NCBI GenBank assembly: GCA_017525525.1
Contig: JAFXSQ010000004.1
Span: 1-59,555 of the forward strand
Direction of reading: 5' to 3'
DNA length: 59,555 nt
Source of the DNA: Lachnospiraceae bacterium
GTDB lineage: Bacteria > Bacillota > Clostridia > Lachnospirales > Lachnospiraceae
The position numbers and the translations under genes are program-made. Below are positions 26,331 through 34,662 of the stretch, in pieces (position 1 is the first letter of the stretch; the number at the start of each line of letters is the position of its first letter). Below the pieces are notes generated by a model. The model searched no databases. It saw nothing but the letters and a program-made list of their open reading frames with translations, and was not told the origin of the DNA.

Positions 26331-28163
26331 ATGCATTCACATACAGTGATCTACAAGAATGAAATGAATGAAAAGACCATGAAATTTCTTGAGCGCTTTG
26401 TCAAGCGCGTTAAGGGTAACCCGCCGGGCGTATGCCCCATAGCTGTGCAGCTTTCGTTCCTGCAGAGCGCAAGAAGCCAGACCTGCGGAAAGTGCGTTCC
26501 CTGCCGTGACGGTTTGGAGCAGGTGGAGCATATGATGAGCTCCATCGTCGAGGGCGAAGCGGATATGCAGGTACTTGAGGACATGATCGAGCTTTGCCAT
26601 ATGATAGAGGATACCGCCGACTGCGCCATAGGCTATGAGGCGGCAAGGACGGTGCTTGAGAGCGTCGAGCTCTTCCGCGATGAGTATATGAGCCACATAG
26701 AGCAGCACCGCTGCCAGAGCGAGGTGGGACAGAAGATTCCCTGTGTTTCCTATTGTCCGGCGCATGTGGACATCCCGAACTATATAGCCCTGATAGGCGA
26801 GCATCGTTATGCCGATGCAATCAACTGTATTCGCTTGGATAATCCCTTCCCTACTGCCTGCGCATTTATCTGTGAGCATCCGTGCGAGGAAAAGTGCCGC
26901 AGGGATTTCCTTGACGGCCCGATCAACATACGCGGCTTAAAGAAGTTTGCCGTGGATCAGATATCAGCCGATCAGGTGGAGGTGCCCGAATGCAATGTCT
27001 CCACGGGCAAGAAGGTTGCGGTCATAGGCGGAGGTCCTTCGGGACTGACGGCGGCTTATTATCTTTCTCTGATGGGACATAAGGTTGTGATCTTCGAAAA
27101 GAGGGATCATCTCGGAGGCATGCTTCGCTACGGCATACCGAACTACCGACTGCCTAAGGACAGGCTGGATCAGGATATTACGGCCATCCTTTCGACGGGC
27201 AATATCGAGGTTCGCTACAATACAGAGATACCGGCAGATATAACCATGGATGAGATACGCAGTGAGTATGATGCGGTTTATATCTCCATAGGCGCGCAGG
27301 CAGGAAAGAGCATGGATGTACCGGGTTCGGACGCAAACGGCGTTTACTCGGCGGTAGACATACTCGGCCGGATAGGCCGCGGAGATATACCGGACTTCTC
27401 GGGTAAAAGAGTAGTAGTCATAGGCGGAGGAAATGTGGCTATGGACGCCTGCCGAAGTGCGGTCAGGTGCAAGGCCTCCGAGGTGACTGTGGTCTACAGA
27501 AGAAGGCAGACCGATATGACTGCACTGCCGAGCGAGATACAGGCAGCCATAGAGGAGGGCGTGGAGCTCCTTACCTTAAATGCGCCTGAGGCGATACTTA
27601 AGGACGAAAATAATAATGTGTGCGGCTTTGAGATGCAGCCGCAGATCATATCCGTATATAAGGGAGGAAGACCAAGTGTTGTGAACGCCAAGGCGGACAA
27701 GACGGTTATTCCCTGTGAGGTAGTGCTGATCGCAATCGGGCAGGATATAGTATCCGGGCCGTTTGCTGATTATGATGTGGACGAGAGAAGAGGAACCTTC
27801 AAGATACTTCCGACTGCAAGGCTTAATAGCTATGAGAATGTGTTCGCGGGCGGTGACTGTGCCTTCGGACCGGCGACCGTGATCAAGGCGGTCGGTGCGG
27901 GCAAGGTTGCTGCGATAAATATCGATGAGTACCTTGGATATCATCACAAGATCTTAGGTGCCATAGATTACCCGGAACCCAAGCAAAACGACCGTACTCA
28001 CATCGGAAGAGTCAGCCTGACGGAGCGCTCCGCCAGGGAGAGAAAGAAGAGCTTTGAGCCTGTGGAGAACGGAATGACCTATGACGAGGCTATGCAGGAA
28101 TGCAGGAAATGCCTGCGCTGCGATCACTTCGGCTGCGGTGTGGTGGAAGGAGGAAGAGTATGA
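26331..28163 (+). CDS. Flavoprotein electron-transfer subunit (NuoF-tail / GltD-like) of a formate dehydrogenase
   Basis: 610 aa. Residues ~25-125 resemble the NuoF C-terminal iron-sulfur domain (CGKCVPCRDGLEQVEHMM with a later Cys). Residues ~130-200 form the Fer4_20 domain of glutamate synthase small subunits (CVSYCPAHVDIPNYI, CEHPCEEKCRR). From ~220 comes an FAD/NAD(P) oxidoreductase with VAVIGGGPSGLTAAYYL and a second VVVIGGGNVAMDACRS dinucleotide site, then GDCAFGPATVIKAVGAGK. The end has CRKCLRCDHFGCG. It should pass electrons between NAD(P)H and the next subunit via Fe-S and FAD. Start uses AGGAGG from module E; the stop overlaps the next ATG by 4 bases. Confidence 0.85.
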   Translation: MHSHTVIYKNEMNEKTMKFLERFVKRVKGNPPGVCPIAVQLSFLQSARSQTCGKCVPCRDGLEQVEHMMSSIVEGEADMQVLEDMIELCHMIEDTADCAIGYEAARTVLESVELFRDEYMSHIEQHRCQSEVGQKIPCVSYCPAHVDIPNYIALIGEHRYADAINCIRLDNPFPTACAFICEHPCEEKCRRDFLDGPINIRGLKKFAVDQISADQVEVPECNVSTGKKVAVIGGGPSGLTAAYYLSLMGHKVVIFEKRDHLGGMLRYGIPNYRLPKDRLDQDITAILSTGNIEVRYNTEIPADITMDEIRSEYDAVYISIGAQAGKSMDVPGSDANGVYSAVDILGRIGRGDIPDFSGKRVVVIGGGNVAMDACRSAVRCKASEVTVVYRRRQTDMTALPSEIQAAIEEGVELLTLNAPEAILKDENNNVCGFEMQPQIISVYKGGRPSVVNAKADKTVIPCEVVLIAIGQDIVSGPFADYDVDERRGTFKILPTARLNSYENVFAGGDCAFGPATVIKAVGAGKVAAINIDEYLGYHHKILGAIDYPEPKQNDRTHIGRVSLTERSARERKKSFEPVENGMTYDEAMQECRKCLRCDHFGCGVVEGGRV

Positions 28164-30850
28164 CTGTTCAGGTTACGATAGACGGAAAGACAATAAAATG
28201 CGATGATAGCTCCACCATACTTGAAGCGGCGAAGAGAGCAGAGGTTAAGATACCCACGCTCTGTTACTTAAAGGATGTGAATGAGATAGGCGCCTGCAAG
28301 ATGTGTGTTGTGGAGGTGGAAGGACAGGATCATCTGATCACCTCCTGTAATACAAGAGTGAAGGACGGTATGGTGATAAGGACTGACTCCGAGCGTGTGA
28401 TAAAAAGCCGCAAGCAGGTCTTGAACATGCTGCTCGCAAACCATGATGTCCGTTGCTTTTCCTGTGCCAAGACAGGTGACTGCAGGCTGCAGGATCTTGC
28501 CAACGAGTATGAGATAACCGAGTCTGTGTACTCGGGAGGCGGAGCTAAGCTTCCTGCAAAGAAGGAAAATCCCTTCCTTACATACTATCCCGAGCTTTGC
28601 ATAAACTGCCAGCGATGTGTGAGCACCTGCAATAAGGTGGCCGGAAACGGTGTGCTCCACAACGCAAAGATCGGTACGAGAACTCTTATAGATGCGCCCT
28701 TCGGCCCTGACTGGAAGAGCACGGATTGCGAGTCCTGCGGCAACTGCGCCGAGGCTTGTCCTACAGGCGCATTAGTCTCAAAGAACCGCAAGAAGTATCA
28801 GCCGGGCCGAGTGAAGAAGGTGCTGACCACCTGTCCTCACTGTGCAACAGGCTGTCAGTATTATCTGGTAGTCAAGGACAATACCATAGTTGACGTGGAG
28901 CCTGCTGACGGACCTTCGAATAAGGGAATGCTCTGTGTAAAGGGGCGCTTCGGTTCATTTAACTTCGTTCATTCACCCGAGCGCTTAAGGACTCCGCTTA
29001 TCAGGAACAAGGATACCGGGAAGCTCGAAGAGGCAGGCTGGGACGAGGCTATGGAGCTTATAGCTTCCAAGTTCCTTGCTATAAAGAAGGAATACGGACC
29101 TGATTCACTGGCGGGCTTTGCCTGCTCAAGGTCTACGAATGAAGACATATACATGTTGCAGAAGATGGTGCGTTGCGCATTCGGAACAAATAATGTAGAT
29201 AACTGCGCGCGTGTGTGCCACTCCGCGTCCGTACACGGACTTGCGATGACTTTGGGAAGCGGTGCCATGACCAACCCCATCGGTGACATCACATCGGATG
29301 TGGATGTTATCATGCTGGTCGGTTCCAACCCGGAGGAGGCTCACCCTGTCGTAGGTATGCAGATTAGGCAGGCAGTGGCGAGAGGAACCCGCCTGATCGT
29401 GGTGGATCCGAGAGACATAGGGCTCTCACAGGTGGCGGATGTACATCTTAAATTAAAGCCCGGTACCAATGTCGCCTTTGCAAACGGCATGATGAATGTG
29501 TTCATCAATGAGGGCTATGTGGATGAGGCCTTTGTAAAGGAGCGCACCGAGGGCTTTGAAGAATTAAAGAAGATAGTTATGGAATACACCCCGGAAAGGG
29601 TGGGAGAGATATGTCATATAGATCCCGACCACCTGCGCGAGGCTGCAAGGATGTACGCCAAGGCAGCCAAGGCTCCGATCATCTACTGTCTCGGCGTTAC
29701 CGAGCACTCGACCGGAACAGAGGGTGTAATGAGCATGTCCAATATGGCAATGATGGTCGGAAAGCTCGGCCGCAGCGGCTGCGGAGTTAATCCGCTTCGA
29801 GGCCAGAACAATGTGCAGGGTGCCTGCGATATGGGTGCTATGCCGGGACATTTCCCCGGGTACCAGAAGATAACAGATGAGGCTGTTATGGCCAAGTTTG
29901 AGAAGGCATGGGGTGTGGAACTGAACAAAAAGCCCGGAGTCTTCGCAACGGATGTATTCGGCGCAGCCATAAGAAAGGAGATAAGAGGGCTCTTTATCTT
30001 CGGAGAGGATCCGATAGTGACCGATGCGGATCAAAATCATGTGAGAAAGGCACTTGAAAGTCTGGACTTCTTAGTTGTGGATGACCTGTTCCTGACAGAG
30101 ACAGCAGAGCTTGCGGATGTGGTTCTTCCCGGAAGGAGCTATGCGGAAAAGGAGGGGACCTTCTCCAACACCGAGAGGAGAGTGCAGAGGGTTCGCCGTG
30201 CCGTGACCTTAGAGGGAGATTCGCGTCTTGACACAGATATATTCATTGACCTTATGAACCGCATGGGCTACAAACAGCCAATGCTTACATCAGAGGATAT
30301 AATGGATGAGATAGCGACGCTCACTCCGAGCTTCGGCGGTATAAGCCATCGAAGGCTTGACAGGGAGGGAGGACTTCAGTGGCCCTGCCCGGACAAGAAG
30401 CACCCGGGAACGCCCATACTGCATGTCGGCATGTTCACCAGAGGGCGTGGCTGGTTCTATCCTGCGGAGTATGTGGAGAGTGCCGAGCTTCCTGATGAGG
30501 AATATCCGTTTATATTGATGACCGGACGAATACTGTATCACTACAATACCAGAGCCATGACCGGCAAGACTCCCGGACTTATGGAGAGGGAGGGACACTC
30601 CTTCATAGAGATCAACGAGGAGGATGCCGCAAGACTTGATATCAAAACGGGTGATAAAGTACGCGCATCGTCAAGGCGGGGAAGCATAATAACCACGGCG
30701 AGAGTGGGCTCCAAGGTTTCACCGCGCGAGTGCTGGATGCCGTTTCACTTCCCAGATGGCAATGCAAATGTTCTGACCAATGCGGCGCTTGATAAATATG
30801 CAAGGATACCGGAGTATAAGGTCTGCGCGATAAAAATAGAAAAGCAGTAA
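28160..30850 (+). CDS. fdhA: Formate dehydrogenase catalytic subunit (molybdopterin, Cys type)
   Basis: 896 aa. Ordered domains: N-terminal 2Fe-2S ferredoxin (CYLKDVNEIGACKMC ... C), NuoG-like HDVRCFSCAKTGDC, two 4Fe-4S clusters (CINCQRCVSTC, CESCGNCAEACPTGA), the Mo/W-bis-MGD 4Fe-4S motif CPHCATGCQY, then the molybdopterin domains. The active-site region DNCARVCHSASV has Cys353 (codon TGC at 29216), so this is a cysteine, not a selenocysteine, enzyme. It catalyses formate/CO2 interconversion in the cytosol, coupled to the flavoprotein subunit. Related molybdo-enzymes could share this layout, but CARVCHS plus C-terminal RTGTGRMHYN-like RILYHYNTRAMTG fit FDH best. GGAGGAAG precedes the ATG. 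Confidence 0.88.
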   Translation: MTVQVTIDGKTIKCDDSSTILEAAKRAEVKIPTLCYLKDVNEIGACKMCVVEVEGQDHLITSCNTRVKDGMVIRTDSERVIKSRKQVLNMLLANHDVRCFSCAKTGDCRLQDLANEYEITESVYSGGGAKLPAKKENPFLTYYPELCINCQRCVSTCNKVAGNGVLHNAKIGTRTLIDAPFGPDWKSTDCESCGNCAEACPTGALVSKNRKKYQPGRVKKVLTTCPHCATGCQYYLVVKDNTIVDVEPADGPSNKGMLCVKGRFGSFNFVHSPERLRTPLIRNKDTGKLEEAGWDEAMELIASKFLAIKKEYGPDSLAGFACSRSTNEDIYMLQKMVRCAFGTNNVDNCARVCHSASVHGLAMTLGSGAMTNPIGDITSDVDVIMLVGSNPEEAHPVVGMQIRQAVARGTRLIVVDPRDIGLSQVADVHLKLKPGTNVAFANGMMNVFINEGYVDEAFVKERTEGFEELKKIVMEYTPERVGEICHIDPDHLREAARMYAKAAKAPIIYCLGVTEHSTGTEGVMSMSNMAMMVGKLGRSGCGVNPLRGQNNVQGACDMGAMPGHFPGYQKITDEAVMAKFEKAWGVELNKKPGVFATDVFGAAIRKEIRGLFIFGEDPIVTDADQNHVRKALESLDFLVVDDLFLTETAELADVVLPGRSYAEKEGTFSNTERRVQRVRRAVTLEGDSRLDTDIFIDLMNRMGYKQPMLTSEDIMDEIATLTPSFGGISHRRLDREGGLQWPCPDKKHPGTPILHVGMFTRGRGWFYPAEYVESAELPDEEYPFILMTGRILYHYNTRAMTGKTPGLMEREGHSFIEINEEDAARLDIKTGDKVRASSRRGSIITTARVGSKVSPRECWMPFHFPDGNANVLTNAALDKYARIPEYKVCAIKIEKQ

Positions 30851-30851
30851 T

Positions 30852-30893
30852 TAAATCGAGCAGGGTGCGACTTCGTCTTCCCTGCTCGATTTA
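30852..30893 (+). repeat. Hairpin module G (copy G2), likely transcript end of the fdh genes
   Basis: Perfect 14-bp stem TAAATCGAGCAGGG / CCCTGCTCGATTTA with the 14-base loop TGCGACTTCGTCTT. It begins 2 bases after the fdhA stop. No long T-run follows, so it is a terminator only in a weak sense; the loop is shared with 2636-2649. Confidence 0.65.
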
Positions 30894-30898
30894 TACTC

Positions 30899-30927
30899 TT
30901 GACAATCAGGCGATGATGTGGCATACT
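30899..30927 (+). promoter_or_regulatory. Predicted sigma-A promoter of the symporter gene
   Basis: TTGACA (30899-30904), a 17-base spacer and CATACT (30922-30927), a weaker -10. It leaves a leader of roughly 135 bases. Confidence 0.55.
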
Positions 30928-30935
30928 GTTCAAGT

Positions 30936-31022
30936 CGCTGCTTTAGTGCGTTAAAGCGTTACGCAATTAAAGTGATAAAGCAGCGGCACACAAAAGACAA
31001 AACGGATCCGTCTTCGGGTCCG
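30936..31022 (+). other. Structured leader of the symporter mRNA
   Basis: CGCTGCTTTA (30936-30945) pairs perfectly with TAAAGCAGCG (30976-30985), enclosing TGCGT/ACGCA (30947-30951, 30961-30965). A second hairpin follows, CGGATCC / GGGTCCG (31003-31009, 31016-31022). No T-run follows, so a simple attenuator is not evident. I do not recognise a riboswitch class. Confidence 0.45.
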
Positions 31023-31069
31023 GAAGCGTATTATATCATATCAGATAAAAGAGAAAGGAAGCTTCAATC

Positions 31070-32593
31070 ATGGTTATCAAGATCCTGATGCTTGTGGTAT
31101 TCTTCGGCGTGATGATCGGCGTCGGACTCTACTGCAGAAAAAATGCAACTGATGTAAACGGTTTTGTGCTCGGAGGAAGGAGCGTGGGCCCGTGGCTTAC
31201 GGCCTTTGCCTACGGTACATCATACTTCTCGGCGGTTATCTTCATAGGATATGCCGGACAGTTCGGCTGGAAATTCGGACTTGCGTCCACCTGGATTGGA
31301 CTGGGCAACGCATTTATCGGATCGCTTCTTCCGTGGCTTATCTTAGGAAGAAGAACAAGGACCATGACGCATTATCTTGATTCAAAGACCATGCCGGAGT
31401 TCTTCGGTCAGCGCTTTGATTCAAAGTTCCTGAAGATACTTGCTTCTATTATAGTATTTATTTTCCTCATACCTTACACCGCATCGCTTTATAACGGTCT
31501 TTCAAGAGTGTTCGGTATGGCCTTCAACATCGACTACACAGTCTGCATCGTGGTAATGGCGGTACTCACCGGTATCTATGTTATTGCAGGCGGTTACATG
31601 GCAACAGCCATGAATGACTTCATACAGGGTATAGTAATGCTCTTTGGCATAGTAGCGGTCATCGCAGCTGTGCTCAATTCAAACGGCGGTTTCATGGAGG
31701 CTATCAAGGGCCTTGCAAATGTAAACGACAGTGCAGTATCAACTACACCGGGTGTATTCGCAAGCTTCTTCGGCCCGGATCCGTTCTCACTCTTCTGCGT
31801 AGTCATCCTTACCTCACTCGGTACCTGGGGACTTCCGCAGATGGTTCAGAAGTTCTATGCCATCAAGGATATCAAGGCTATAGAGAAAGGAACAGTTATC
31901 TCTACTGTCTTCGCTATAGTTGTTGCCGGCGGCTGCTATTTCCTCGGAGGCTTTGGTCGTCTCTATGACATAGACGTGGCAAATGTAGGTTACGACGCTG
32001 TAGTACCTGCTATGCTCGAGAAGCTTCCTTCGATCCTTATAGCTCTCGTTCTTATCCTTGTGCTTTCGGCTTCGATGAGTACACTTTCATCACTGGTGCT
32101 CACCTCAAGCTCGACACTTACCCTTGATCTTATCAATGGAACCATAGTGAAGGATATGAAGGAGAAGAAGCAGGTTCTCGTGATGAGAGTCTTCATCGTG
32201 GTATTCATAGTGATCTCTGCTGTTATAGCGGTAGTTCAGTACAAGAGCAAGGTGACCTTCATAGCGCAGCTTATGGGTGTGTCATGGGGCGCTCTTGCCG
32301 GTGCCTTCCTTGCACCTTACATGCTCTCCCTCTTCTTCAAGGGCATCACAAAGATTGCCGTAGCCGTAAACTTCGTATTCGGTTCGGTGCTCATGCTCTT
32401 AAATATGCTCACTCCGGATATCTTCCCGGCAGTGCTTAAGAGCCCGATTAACTGCGGTGCATGTGCAATGATAGCAGGCCTTATAATAGTTCCGCTTGTG
32501 AGCCTTATCACTCCAAAGCCTGACAGGGCTCGCGTGGATAAGATATTCACCTGCTTTGACTATATGGAGACCGAAAAGAAGAAAGAAATCTAA
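31070..32593 (+). CDS. Sodium:solute symporter (SSS family)
   Basis: 507 aa, with about thirteen TM helices. The N-terminus (VVFFGVMIGVGLYCRKNATD, then VLGGRSVGPWLTAFAYGTSYFSA) is typical of the PutP/PanF group, with the conserved GGR..GP motif and small residues of the Na+ site. The second half has VLSASMSTLSSLVLTSSSTL, the core motif that binds sodium. It should couple Na+ entry to uptake of an organic solute (proline, pantothenate or a carboxylate are common); the substrate cannot be read from sequence. AAAGGA lies 9 bases before the ATG. It has its own promoter and terminator. Confidence 0.92.
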   Translation: MVIKILMLVVFFGVMIGVGLYCRKNATDVNGFVLGGRSVGPWLTAFAYGTSYFSAVIFIGYAGQFGWKFGLASTWIGLGNAFIGSLLPWLILGRRTRTMTHYLDSKTMPEFFGQRFDSKFLKILASIIVFIFLIPYTASLYNGLSRVFGMAFNIDYTVCIVVMAVLTGIYVIAGGYMATAMNDFIQGIVMLFGIVAVIAAVLNSNGGFMEAIKGLANVNDSAVSTTPGVFASFFGPDPFSLFCVVILTSLGTWGLPQMVQKFYAIKDIKAIEKGTVISTVFAIVVAGGCYFLGGFGRLYDIDVANVGYDAVVPAMLEKLPSILIALVLILVLSASMSTLSSLVLTSSSTLTLDLINGTIVKDMKEKKQVLVMRVFIVVFIVISAVIAVVQYKSKVTFIAQLMGVSWGALAGAFLAPYMLSLFFKGITKIAVAVNFVFGSVLMLLNMLTPDIFPAVLKSPINCGACAMIAGLIIVPLVSLITPKPDRARVDKIFTCFDYMETEKKKEI

Positions 32594-32607
32594 AAATGTC
32601 AAGATAT

Positions 32608-32645
32608 GGCGGCATTATCATAATCGGTGATGCCGTCTTTTTTTT
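32608..32645 (+). terminator. Rho-independent terminator of the symporter gene
   Basis: GGCGGCATTATC pairs with GGTGATGCCGTC, followed by a T8 run. Confidence 0.88.
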
Positions 32646-32717
32646 CTGTTCATTATGTGTAAAATATGGTAAAATCAACAGTTGGGATTACATTTCTTTT
32701 GGGAGAGGGAAATAGTT

Positions 32718-33257
32718 TTGTTCACAGATGATGAACTTTATAAAAGTTTCATAGCAGGAGACAGAACATGTCTTGACGAGCTCATGCTTCGATACGGTGA
32801 CAGTTTGATCTGTTATCTGTACGGGTACTTAAAGAGCATGGAGGATGCGGAGGATCTGATGATAGACACCTTTGCAAGGCTTATGGTTAAGCGTCCTTCC
32901 ATAAAAAACGGCTGCTTTAAAGCGTACCTTTATAAGATTGCCAGGAATCTGGCGGCACGTCATTACACAAGGCAGCACAGGGCGGAGGTCTTCTCCATGG
33001 ATGGTCTTGAGACCGAACCCGAGGGTGCGGAGTTGATAGAGGATACGGTCCTCAGTTCGGAGAAAAAACACATTTTGAATATGTGTTTAGACAGCATAAA
33101 TCCGCAGCTTAAGGAAGCGCTGTGGCTTGTGTATGTCGAGGACTTGAGCTATGCGCAGGCGGCTGAGGTCATGCGGATAAGTGTGAAAAAGCTTGACCAC
33201 CTTCTTCAAAAAGGCAAGAAGGAACTTAAAAGTGAGCTTGTCAAAGAGGGGATATAA
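32718..33257 (+). CDS. ECF-type sigma factor
   Basis: 179 aa from a TTG at 32718, chosen because GGGAGAGGG ends 8 bases upstream; a TTG at 32682 gives 12 more residues without such a site. Region 2 (YLKSMEDAEDLMIDTFARLM, FKAYLYKIARNLAARHY) binds core polymerase and the -10 element. Region 4 (LKEALWLVYVEDLSYAQAAEVMRI..KLDHLLQKGKKEL) binds -35. Group IV sigma factors respond to envelope signals. No classical anti-sigma gene follows; instead there are a 7-TM protein and a PrsW-like protease on the same strand, a pairing worth attention. Confidence 0.88.
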   Translation: MFTDDELYKSFIAGDRTCLDELMLRYGDSLICYLYGYLKSMEDAEDLMIDTFARLMVKRPSIKNGCFKAYLYKIARNLAARHYTRQHRAEVFSMDGLETEPEGAELIEDTVLSSEKKHILNMCLDSINPQLKEALWLVYVEDLSYAQAAEVMRISVKKLDHLLQKGKKELKSELVKEGI

Positions 33258-33281
33258 CCCCTTCTTACTAAGGATGATTCT

Positions 33282-33908
33282 ATGATTGAGACTATAGAAA
33301 ACGGTTTACAATTGGCATTGACGGTGGTATGCATCACCGTAGCTATAAGTAAGGCTTATTTTTCGCGTAGCAGAACCTGGGCGATTCTTGCGTTTTTCTC
33401 GGGAATCTGGTTTCTCGGTGATCTGTACTGGGTGCTTTTTCTCGTGTTCTTCGGAGATACTCCCGATCCTTCGTACATTACGGACTTAAGCTGGTTTGCG
33501 GCTTATCTCTTTTTACTTCTTCTGATGAACAGTGTGGAAACCGAAAAGAAAAAGATGAGCAAGGTACTTCTTCTCGTGCCTTTGTTTACCATAGGGATGG
33601 GTGTGTACTATATGCAGTGGGGACAGTACCTGACTAATATAATAGACATCTTACTTATGTCGATGCTCATAGCACATTCCATACATGGACTGATGAAGCT
33701 TACCGAACGAAAAAATAGAAAAAACCGTATGCTTTACGGGACGGTGCTTTACTTCTGCATTATGGAATACGGCGCGTGGACCGCATCATGTATTTTCGAG
33801 GGCGATACGCTTGCAAATCCGTACATATGGTTCGATATAGGCTTATCACTGGCGTTTGTACTGCTGATTGTGGCAGTGGGGAAGGCGGTGGACAATGAAT
33901 TATATTGA
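33282..33908 (+). CDS. Seven-TM membrane protein of unknown function
   Basis: 208 aa with seven hydrophobic segments (e.g. LALTVVCITVAISKAYF, AILAFFSGIWFLGDLYWVLF, SWFAAYLFLLLLMN, LLLVPLFTIGMGVYYM, DIGLSLAFVLLIVAVGK). It contains no metal-binding or enzyme motif I can name; the overall shape recalls YhhN/lysoplasmalogenase-like proteins, but that is a weak resemblance. AAGGA precedes the ATG by 7 bases. It starts 24 bases after the sigma factor and overlaps the PrsW-like gene by 14 bases. It may be a sensor or anti-sigma substrate in this module, which is inference. Confidence 0.7.
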   Translation: MIETIENGLQLALTVVCITVAISKAYFSRSRTWAILAFFSGIWFLGDLYWVLFLVFFGDTPDPSYITDLSWFAAYLFLLLLMNSVETEKKKMSKVLLLVPLFTIGMGVYYMQWGQYLTNIIDILLMSMLIAHSIHGLMKLTERKNRKNRMLYGTVLYFCIMEYGAWTASCIFEGDTLANPYIWFDIGLSLAFVLLIVAVGKAVDNELY

Positions 33909-34539
33909 GAATGTGTTTATATGTCTTGCGATACCGCTTTTTATATCGATCATCTTCACAAGGTCGACGGTGCGTTTGGTACTCACGTTTATGTTGAGCG
34001 GAATGGTGGTCTGCCTTCTTTCGTCGTACATAAGTACATTTCTCTCAGGCAGTTTGGAGATTGATTCATTTACGGCAAGCCTTACGCTTGTGCCGATAGT
34101 TGAAGAGCTGATGAAGATGGTACCGTTGGTGCTTTTTATACTGCTGTTTGAACCTGATGTGGAGATGCTTCCCTGCAGTGTGCTGATGATAGCAGTGGGC
34201 TTTGCTACTTTTGAGAATGCCTGCTATCTTGCGCAAAACGGTGCGGAGAGCTTTCAGCACCTTCTGATAAGGGGCTTTGGAACAGGAGCGATGCATGTGG
34301 TCTGTGGGGCTCTTGTGGCAATCGGGTTGATGCTTCTTTGGGATAAGCTGTGGCTTAGGATGGCCGGTGCTCTCGGGCTTCTGGTGGTGGCTACGACCTT
34401 CCACGGCGTATATAATATTCTTGTATCCCAGAAGAGCTCGACCGCGATAATCGGATATGTGATCCCTATGGTGACATCGGTTATAGTTTTGATAGCGGAA
34501 AGGAAGCTGGAAAAAAACAGTAATCTCAGGCAGGATTAG
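33895..34539 (+). CDS. PrsW-like intramembrane glutamic protease
   Basis: 214 aa, starting at the ATG (33895) inside the end of the previous gene. Motifs fit PrsW: VPIVEELMKM (EExxK), GFATFENACYL, RGFGTGAMHV with a membrane His, and TTFHGVYN. About seven TM segments are expected. In Bacillus subtilis PrsW starts cleavage of the anti-sigma factor RsiW and so frees sigma-W. Here the gene is 3rd after an ECF sigma factor, which suggests a similar release circuit. A terminator overlaps its last codons. Confidence 0.82.
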   Translation: MNYIENVFICLAIPLFISIIFTRSTVRLVLTFMLSGMVVCLLSSYISTFLSGSLEIDSFTASLTLVPIVEELMKMVPLVLFILLFEPDVEMLPCSVLMIAVGFATFENACYLAQNGAESFQHLLIRGFGTGAMHVVCGALVAIGLMLLWDKLWLRMAGALGLLVVATTFHGVYNILVSQKSSTAIIGYVIPMVTSVIVLIAERKLEKNSNLRQD

Positions 34540-34563
34540 ATAAGCTATATCCTGCCTTTTTTT
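34528..34563 (+). terminator. Rho-independent terminator of the sigma/PrsW unit
   Basis: AGGCAGGAT (34528-34536) pairs with ATCCTGCCT (34549-34557), followed by a T run. Its left arm is the coding end of the protease gene. Confidence 0.85.
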
Positions 34564-34581
34564 GCTTTTTTAGGGGAGATT

Positions 34582-34611
34582 TTGGTTTTTATGTATCTGT
34601 ATATATAGAAT
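34582..34611 (+). promoter_or_regulatory. Possible promoter of the calpain-like gene cluster
   Basis: TTGGTT (34582-34587) and TAGAAT (34606-34611) with an 18-base spacer, after the terminator and about 50 bases before the start codon. Only a moderate match to sigma-A. Confidence 0.4.
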
Positions 34612-34662
34612 GGTATTTGAAGGGCATCAATATGTATCATTTAATGCAGGGAGGTAAAAAAC

